A DNA stretch of 64,000 nucleotides from the NCBI GenBank assembly GCA_021018995.1, contig CM037586.1, positions 10,333,328-10,397,327 on the forward strand, written 5' to 3'. Positions 56,874-64,000 of the stretch are shown here, piece after piece. Within the stretch, counting starts at the first letter, position 1; each line of letters begins with the position of its first letter. The notes under the pieces were generated by a model, which saw nothing but the letters and a program-made list of their open reading frames with translations, was not told the origin of the DNA and ran no database searches. A program made the position numbers and the translations under genes. This stretch comes from Chloranthus sessilifolius. Taxonomy: Eukaryota > Streptophyta > Magnoliopsida > Chloranthales > Chloranthaceae.

Positions 56874-59804
56874 TGTGACAGCCCAAATTTTTTTAACACA
56901 ATTTTCTGAGATTTTTTTTTTGTAAACTTTAAACCAATTAGAAAAACCCAGACCGCTAGATCGCAGAACACAATTTGAACTCAGAGTCATCCTTGATACA
57001 TTCACAGAATGCGAAAGTCACAATAGATATAACATATCGCAAAAACATGATTCCTATTTACAGTGTAGACAAAGAAAAAATACAAAAACAAACCAACCAT
57101 CGGCGACGGCCGACCGTCACCTAAATAATGGTGGTAACAATTGTACACAAAAGAAACTATTCCCAAAATGTACTAAGTCTAAAGTATGAAGTTCACAAAA
57201 TATCCAGTCAGATATCGAAAAACTATGAGTAAAATCCCCAATGCGGAAGACCCGCTTCCTTCTCCGGCACGGACTTGGGGTTTTCCTCAAGTCCTAGGTT
57301 CTGGTCACCACTTGTGCATGTGACGTATAGTCGGGGTGAGCTAACAATCTAAGCTAAGTAGAGAAAATATCAATACCATTAATAATTTATCATATCAATG
57401 CATAGATTAGTGATAGACTTCAAGAGTCGAAATAGAGCAATAGATTCCATGATAGAACAAAAGCGGAAATAAAACACAAATTTGATGACATAATTAGAAA
57501 CAAAAACAAGGCATGGTTCCATAACAAATTTCATAATGAAAATGGAGCATAGATGAAATGACAGATATCGTTGCAAATATAAAAGATAATTTTGTGCTAG
57601 GACAGAATTTTAGTGACGGAACTCAACAAAATATTTTCGTATCAAAACATGCAATTTCTTATCTTAATAAATAACTTAAATCATAACTTAAATCAATCTC
57701 TCAAGCAATTATAGCTTGGAAGCTGGAGATTTCCGATGGGAACCCCTACTTAACCATCGTCGTTGAATGAATAATTTTCGAAAGTGCGATAAGCCCCTGC
57801 GTTATGAGGTTAACTTGTGCTATTCAAGTTTAACGTCATCACAGTGGAGGGTTTGTTATGAGGGTAACTTGTGACATTCAAGTTTACCGTGTTAGTTCGG
57901 GAAGTGTATGGATAACTCCCATACGGGTGCAAAGTGCTTACAGTCATGCAGTCAGTGTCAAGTCAAATGTTTACAATATGCAGCATTCAAGATTCAAAAG
58001 ATTTTAAGTTTCAAAAGTAGTCAGACTCACGAGTTCTAAATCAAGTTCAACAATCAAGTACATAGACATTCGGATTTCAACGATCAAGTACAAAGACATT
58101 TCATTCAATTGAATCACTACGCCTATGAGATCATGTCAAAAATGCAATGAGTAATGAGTTTACCCTACCTTAAGTTCAGAGCCTTCAAACGATACCAAAA
58201 TCCCTATCTACGTCTCTCGTCCTTAACCTAGTGCATACAAAGATCACGTACTACGTATCAATGCCGAGAAGTTCATAAAATTTGAAGCTTCTCATAAGAA
58301 ATTGAAGCAAACAAAAATAGAACAAATCGATCGATCGATTTCCAAAGGCAGGGAAAATCGATCGATCGATTTCCCCAAAGTTTTATACACTTCCCTGTTT
58401 AATACAGGTCGATCGATTGGTTTCTATTTCGATCGATCGATTTCCAATTTGATCGATCAATTTCCAAAATTAATTGATCGATTCCTTTAGAAATTTTTAC
58501 ATATATCTACCCTATCAAAATCGATCGATTGATTCAGGAATCGATCGTTCAATTTTGACAGATTTTGAAGCCCTTCGGGCTTCTCCTTCCTTGGTCCATT
58601 TTTCCCCAATTTTAAATATAAATCCTTATCTTCTTGCACACAATCCCAATAAGCGCATAAACCACGATGTTTACCTTTCTAGATCGAGCATGAAACTTTT
58701 ACGATGATCGGATTAAAGAGTCGGCTTCTACGCATCACTTTCACCCGATTGTTTGAAACAAAACCCCCTCTCTTGCTTGCAATCGCAACGGAGTCATAAA
58801 TCGAGTCCACACAATGTACACGATGACCCCCAAAGGTTCTCTTGAGCAAAATGGAAGGGTTTAGAATGGAAATCAATGGAGTTTGGGGTTCCTAAAAAAA
58901 AGAGGGTTTAGAATGATGGTTTCTCTCACGTTCTTGTTGATCGTAGCCGCGTCACGACCGATGCTTCTCTTGCGGTAATCGATGAAGATAACGAAGTTTG
59001 AGCGAAAGATCAACAACGGCAAAGGCGCAATCAAGGGGAAGCTCCCCTCCTTCTCTTTCTCAACTGGTTCAAGAAATTGAAACTTCCAAAGGAAGTTTCA
59101 TTATTTATACATTGGGCTTGCTTCCATGTGAAGCATGCACATCTAGTTAGTGCGTGTTAGTTCTTTTAACTAATGGGGTTGGTTCGGTGTAGGGCCAATA
59201 CATCCTAAACTCTATACGAGCTTTCATCCAACTGTCAGGACGAGATCCTAACGCCCAACCTGTACACTTAATCTGGTGTACAGGAGTCCGAAAATTCGAG
59301 ACTTTACACTCTCTCTCACTACTCTCCTCTTACAACAAACCAAAATATCAAGGATATTTGGCCTTAAGTGATCTTATCCTCTTGACTTATGGGATTTATA
59401 TCGGTGTACGGCTCGGTGACTCGGTGTACGGCTCCTCTCCAAAGGCCAAAATATAAGATCTAGCCTCACTATTCACATAAAATTTCAATCTTATTAAATA
59501 TTTATACTACAAATTCAAGGCGGCATCGTGCGACCCGCCGAACACATACACTCGGTTGGGTGCCACGTGATAAGTTGGGTTATTGGGTTCGGGTTCGTGT
59601 GCAACATGCACAAACACGTATACGCTCTACATAGGGTACGAGTTGGGATTTAATGTGTTTGGCACATAACTCAAATCATAACCAGTGGAGTTTCGAGACT
59701 ACGTTACATAGGTCAAATGTTTGACTTGGGTCAAATCAGTCTAAAGGTCGCATTCTCGTCAAAGGTCAATGATTCAATATTTTCAAAAATTTCAGGCTAT
59801 TACA
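56874..59804 (-). mobile_element. Solo LTR F within the E LTR
   Basis: 2931 bp, TGTGACAGCC...GGCTATTACA, flanked by exact GAAAC duplications (56869-56873, 59805-59809). It is homologous to but distinct from the E LTR, so it is a sister family. Orientation follows homology with the E LTR. On the - strand TATAAATA lies near 59103, with the TCGATCGATCGA cluster 550-780 bp further downstream. No internal region remains, so LTR-LTR recombination removed it. Confidence 0.88.
58327..58552. repeat. Palindrome cluster, word TCGATCGATCGA (solo LTR F)
   Basis: Three exact TCGATCGATCGA (first 58327-58338) in the frame AATCGATCGATCGATTTCC and five variants, including TTGATCGATCAA and TCGATCGATTGA. The cluster is 1450-1680 bp from the LTR + strand start, the same offset as the CGCTCGAGCG array in the C LTR. 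Confidence 0.88.
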
Positions 59805-60374
59805 GAAACTAGCACACACAATTCAGGTATTTGTCACTTACTCAAAGGTTCTAGTTTAGGCCCAAAGTCGGCCCAACAGTTGGCCTAATCAATCAATTCA
59901 AATGGTCTCTCTAATCAGTTGGCCCAATTAGTCAGCTCAAATGGTCGGCCCAAATAGTCCAATAAGTTTTAATCATTAATAACTTTTATTTTTCACATAA
60001 TATTTGCCTCTAGGTTGCACAAGTGCATAGTGTGTCGTATGCTTCGCCAAATACGTGTACTTGGTTGGGTGTCACATGACAGGTTGTGTTATTGGACTCG
60101 GGTCTACTCTCAGTTCGAGTTGAAATGCAGGTTGAGGCCTAAGTTCAAGCTTGGACTCAGGTTCGTGTGCAACGTGCACAAATACGCCTACGCTCTACAT
60201 AGGGTACGAGTTGGGATTTAATGTGTTTGGCGCATACCCCCAATTATAACAAGTGGGGTTTGAGACAACGCTATCTAGGTCAATTGTTTGACTTGAGTCA
60301 AATTAGTCAAAAGGTCGCATTCTCGTCAAAGGTCAATGATTCAATTACATCTTTGAAATTTTCAGGTTGTTACA

Positions 60375-63103
60375 GAGGCCGCCAGAGCATTTGGGCTGAG
60401 CAACTTATAAGATGTATTTTATTTTTTTCTCCGAGATCATCCCAAAGAAAATTCCTCTCAAGCCTCTCAATTTCATTACAAACCTTAATGGGGCCCTTGT
60501 AAAGGGAGAGAAAATATGTAGGAATAGCACTAATAACAGATTGGATCTAAGTAAGTCTACCTCCTTTGGAGATTAAGTTACTTTTCCACCCACTCAATCT
60601 GTTCTTAACCTTTGAAATAGTCGAGTCCCATTCGGAGCTTCGAAGTTTACTAGTACTAATAGGAATGCCCAAGTATTTAAAAGGGAGTTTGGCCCAAGAG
60701 CTTAAGGTAATTTCATCACAATTTAGCCCATATATGTTAGATTTATCAAAATTCCTACATTGATCGGAAACATCCTCGTAGATCTTAAGAAGGTTGCAAA
60801 CCTGAGATATCTGACTAGGATCGCCATTGCACATGATAAGAGAGTCATCCGCATATTAGAGAAGATTTACTCTGGAATCACTCCGCAGATTTGAGAGCAC
60901 CGTAACCAATCCTTCAAAGTCTACTTGCTAGAATATGAGGGAAAGCCAAGGATAAAATTTTCGGCCGAAATGACCGAAATTTCGGCCAAAACTATCGGTT
61001 TTGGTCCCCACCGAAACAATAATTTGGGACCGAAATTTCGGTCATCGAATATATGGGAATGAAATTTTCGATCAAATTATCGGCCGAAATTTTGGTTTCG
61101 GTCCCCTCCGAAACTGAAACGAAACCCGAAATTTTGATCCTTGGGGAAAGCCCATCGCTCACAATATCAAAGAGGTATGGAGAGAGGACATCCTTGTCTA
61201 AGGCCCCTTGAAGCTTTAAAAAATTTGCACGCTATCCCGTTAATAATGATGGAAAAATGGGCACTGGTAAGGCAACCGTGTATCCAAAACCGCCATTTGT
61301 TCTCAAATCCCATTTGTTTCATCATCCAAAGGAGATAATCTCAACTGACCCTGTCGTACACTTTTTCCATGTCCACTTTGATCAGGACACCTTTCTGTTT
61401 GGAGATATGCTTGGAGTGGACACACTCTTGAGCGATAATAGCAAGATCAAGAATTTGTTTCCCTTCGATAAAAGCACCTTGTGTCTTAGAAATGACAGAG
61501 CCGATCACCTTTTTAATTCTGTTGGCTAGGATTTTAGCAATGATTTTATAGAGGCTGGTCACTAGAGAGATGGGTCTAAACCTCTTAATTTTCGCTGCTC
61601 CTTTCTCCTTCGGGATAAGAGTAGTAAAAGTAGCATTTATAGATTTGTGGATAAATCAATCCTCTCAAAACTTATTAACCATACCAATAACTGCAGCTTT
61701 AATAGTATGCCAGAATTTGTGGTAGAAACCAAAAGTGAAACCGTCAGGACTAGGGGCACGATCAGCCTTGCAATCCTTTATAGCATTATAGATTTCTTCT
61801 TCAGAAAATAGGACTTCTAGATGGTCGGCTTCAGAGGGATTGAGCTTTTTTGGTTGGATATTACGGAGTCTAGGCCGCTTAATATTGGTCTCTTTGAACA
61901 AGTTTGATTAGACCTCAATGGCGATCTGGGCAATTTCCTCTTTTTTAGAGAAGAGAACACCATCTTTGCAATTCGAAGAAATAGAATTTATCCTTCTTCT
62001 ATTATTTCCAAAAGTGTGAAAATAACTAGTATCGCGATCACCTTCTTTGAGCCACCGCACACATGCTTTTTGTCTCCATTCCTTCTCTTGGGTGAGGGTG
62101 ATATTTTCCAAATCAACTTTAGATCTACCCCTTTTGATGATCTCATCAGTGGTTAAGGCCCTCCCTTCTTCCATCTTATCAACAGCTTAGATTTCAACGA
62201 GAAGGTTTGATTCGGTAGCCTTAACTTTGGAAATTCTCATTATGTTCCAATTGGGGATGATTGTTTTTAACTTGCAAAAAATGGTTGAAGTGGAGTAGCT
62301 AGTGGTAGATACTTCTGACCACCAATTGGGTACTAGATTGACGAAATCAAGGTCTTTTAGCCAATGATTGAAGAAGCAGAATGGAGTAGGACCCCAATCG
62401 ATGCCTTGTAAATTGAATAGTATGGGAGTGTGGTCAGAGGTGACACAAGTGATAGCTTTGCAGTCCGTTGTATGGTAGAGGGCATCGAACTCAACATTAA
62501 TTAAAAACCAATCCAACCGGCAAAGCGTCAGAGGGCTTCTTTCATTCATCCATGTAAATTGGGCCCCCGCCAGTGGAACATCGATGGGCTCCGAAGTATT
62601 AATGAATTCCAAAAAGTTTCTCATAGATGGAGAAGATTTAATGTTGTTAGATCTTTAGCTAGGATGAGCTATGGCATTGAAATCGCCACAGACAAGCCAC
62701 GGCCCATTGTTTAGGACTTTCCACCGATATAGATCCTCCCAAAACTCAAAATCAGCACCTCGAAAACAAGGACCATAAACAGTCGTAAGAAGAAACATAT
62801 GATTTGTTCTTTTATCAAATAATGAAATAGTGACATTAAACATACCAATCCACTGACCTTTGCAATCGAACACTGAGTTATACCACAGGACAATGATGCC
62901 CCCTCTGGGACCATTGGAATCTTTGATAACCACCCCCAATCGGGGTTAGGAGTGATGGAGCGCATTTTATTGACAGTGACATCCTTCCATTTGGATTCCT
63001 GTAAAGTAACGATACTAGCTTAGTGTCTGTTGATGGTGCTTTTTACCACGGTGCATTTATTAGCCCTTTCGAGTCCTCTGATATTCCAAGATATAATTGT
63101 CAT
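60375..63103 (-). pseudogene. LINE ORF2: endonuclease and reverse transcriptase (multiple stops)
   Basis: ATG 63103 opens MTIISWNIRGLERANKC, the usual start of plant LINE endonucleases. A TAA soon follows, then LQESKW, LLTTVYGP, WLVCGDFNAI, FTWMNERS, LDWFL and SDHTPI complete the endonuclease. RT follows: WLKEGDRDTSYFH, ADRAPSPDGFTFGFY, MTSLYKIIAKILANRIK, SKTQGAFIEGKQILD and VDMEKVYDRVS. After a frameshift between 61341 and 60834 and around the miniature insertion comes YADDSLIM (about 60850), then FKYLGIPIS and FLSLYKGPI before the cut. Stops occur at about 62650, 62185, 61905, 61340 and just before YADD. Dead copy. Confidence 0.87.
60946..61144. mobile_element. Miniature inverted-repeat element in LINE RT
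   Basis: About 199 bp with terminal CCAAGGATAAAATTTTCGG / ATTTTGATCCTTGG inverted repeats, flanked by GGAAAG(CC) duplications (60940-60947 and 61145-61152). The interior is built of ACCGAAATTTCGG-type inverted motifs. The 6-8 bp duplication suggests a hAT-like family. The LINE frame is continuous once it is skipped. Confidence 0.75.
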
Positions 63104-63134
63104 GAAAAAAAGTGTGAAGCCAGCAGGAAGCTGG

Positions 63135-63783
63135 TCAGTTGGAGTAATTGAGGGTCCATTTTAGTCTCTTGAGCTTGGCCATCTTCTTGTTGCGCAGTTC
63201 TGTTTTGGCAAGGGCAATAGATGAGATTTCGTTGGAGTCATTATTAGTGAGAAACAGCTCGCCCAAGCTGGGGTTCTGGGCCACGATTTTTGCAGCTGGT
63301 CCTGAAGAAGAAAGCACTGGAGTGCTAGTTTTAGACTGATCATTAAGGGCATCTGGCAGGTTGAAACGGCCCTCGCCAGACGATAGATCAATATCAGAGT
63401 CATCAGCTACTGCCTCCATCACTGGTGTTGTCGGATCCACCATCAGTCTCTTGGTTAGTGTACAGATGCCTAGCATGTTCACAGTTTTCAAGGAATTCGT
63501 GATCGAGATTTCGTGAAAATCCTGGGGGCAGAGATATAGCTTCAACAGAAACGATAAGCATGGATGGAGGGGATCGGATGACCTCTGAATGAAGGGTCGG
63601 AGAGCATAAATCAAAGGAAGGTGCATCGTTGGTCGAAGAAGTTGGGTTGTTGTTACTAATTTTTGCAGTTTGGGAGTCGGAACAGGAAGATGAAACTGGG
63701 TTTGGGTCATGGATAGGACCTGGATTGGAAGGAGTCAGTAGTGGATGTGGACCCAAGTTGTAATCTGGAGGATTTTTAATCAT
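63135..63783 (-). pseudogene. LINE ORF1 C-terminal part, frameshifted
   Basis: The frame from 63783 reads Pro/Ser/Asn-rich sequence (PPDYNLGPHPLLTP, SSTNDAPSFDLCS). It shifts near 63420 to an acidic stretch (ADDSDIDLSSGEGRF) and ends MAKLKRLKWTLNYSN about 30 bp before ORF2. Position and composition fit the C-terminus of plant LINE ORF1 (RNA-binding). The N-terminus lies outside the window. Confidence 0.6.
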
Positions 63784-63787
63784 TGGG

Positions 63788-64000
63788 TCTGGAACGGCTG
63801 GGGTTAAAAAGGTATTTATGGCTTTTGGGTATGGGAGAGGTTGTATTGGAGCTGCTGAGTTTGGAACGGCTGGGGCAAAAAAGGCAATTTTGTCTTTTTG
63901 GTATGGAGTTGTTGTAGTGAAGATGCTGAATTTTGAATGGCTGGGGCGAAAAAGGCAGCTTTGTCTTTTTGGTAGGGGAGTTGCTCTAATGAAGGAGAAT
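63788..64000 (-). repeat. Tandem repeats of about 70 bp in LINE ORF1
   Basis: Three diverged copies with the phrases ACCAAAAAGACAAA, CCTTTTT(C/T)GCCCCAGCC and GTTCCAAACTCAGCA on the - strand. They encode variants of PFLPQPFQTQ and TKKTK-type text. The third copy, nearest ORF2, has a stop. The array runs out of the window. Confidence 0.65.

Larger units (their letters stand above)
48134..60374 (-). mobile_element. Element E: gag-only chromovirus derivative with two nested solo LTRs
   Basis: Truncated 3' LTR (48134-50902), polypurine tract, gag with a zinc knuckle, duplicated primer-site region and a complete 5' LTR (54304-60374 minus solo LTR F). No protease, RT or integrase lies between gag and the polypurine tract. 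Gag is interrupted by solo LTR G (51799-53288). The LTRs differ by many substitutions and small indels, so E is old. It sits within the LINE (60375 onward). Confidence 0.82.
54304..60374 (-). repeat. 5' LTR of element E, split by solo LTR F
   Basis: Starts TGTGACAACC, ends GGTTGTTACA. Net length is about 3.13 kb after removing F and one duplication. Contains TTCAAG repeats, the decayed palindrome cluster (56067-56180), a (TC)n tract (56668-56719) and, on the - strand, TATATAAAAGG near 56780 as a TATA-box candidate upstream of the palindromes. Confidence 0.85.
60375..64000 (-). mobile_element. L1-type LINE, 5' part (continues past the window)
   Basis: On the - strand an ORF1-like Pro/Ser-rich protein is followed by ORF2 with endonuclease and RT, cut at 60375 by the end of element E. 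The missing RT C-terminus probably lies at 46746-47735. A miniature element (60946-61144) is inserted in the RT. Confidence 0.85.

Overview
This window is from the nuclear genome of a flowering plant. The evidence is plant LTR-retrotransposon clades (Ty3 chromoviruses with chromodomains, Athila-type elements with tRNA-Asp primer sites), a plant L1-type LINE, hAT- and CACTA-like remnants, and broken pieces of plant nuclear genes (a plastid isoprenoid enzyme and a splicing-factor homologue). The species cannot be named from the sequence. I see no intact host gene; this is a nested transposon block of the kind found in gene-poor, heterochromatic DNA.

Layout. (1) 1-17399: 3' part of a chromovirus (element A, + strand): broken integrase-chromodomain pol, a palindrome array, an extra ORF (ORF3), polypurine tract and 3' LTR. 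Its LTR is split by a complete Athila-like element B (5033-16968, - strand). (2) 17400-18505: unassigned flank with a hAT-like remnant. (3) 18506-42509: a second Athila-like element D (- strand, target duplication ATTTA), split by a nearly complete chromovirus C (20819-32457, - strand, target duplication GTAAG). C carries gag, pol and an ORF3 homologous to that of A. (4) 42515-46745: host-derived DNA with three unrelated gene fragments on the + strand (a conserved plant protein, a CWF19-like exon, a 1-deoxyxylulose-5-phosphate synthase fragment), ending in a CACTA-like terminus. (5) 46746-64000: a LINE on the - strand, apparently cut in two by a gag-only chromovirus derivative E, which itself holds two solo LTRs, F (56874-59804) and G (51799-53288).

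The most unusual signal is a set of short self-complementary words, each containing TCGA, repeated in clusters, with a different word in each element family: TTGATCGATCAA in A, CGCTCGAGCG in C (LTR and internal spacer), TCAATCGATTGA in the B leader, GGGTCGATTAATCGACCC and GGTCGATGCATCGACC in the D/B LTRs, TCGATCGATCGA in E/F. In C the internal array lies about 10 bp upstream of a TATA box that precedes ORF3; in A an array also precedes ORF3. I suggest a family-specific protein/operator pair, comparable in logic to VANC anti-silencing in VANDAL transposons, or RNA-dimerisation tags. Other structured signals are four hairpins in the D LTR with one constant loop and differing but self-pairing stems, and two intron-like inserts in chromovirus coding regions whose removal restores the frame.
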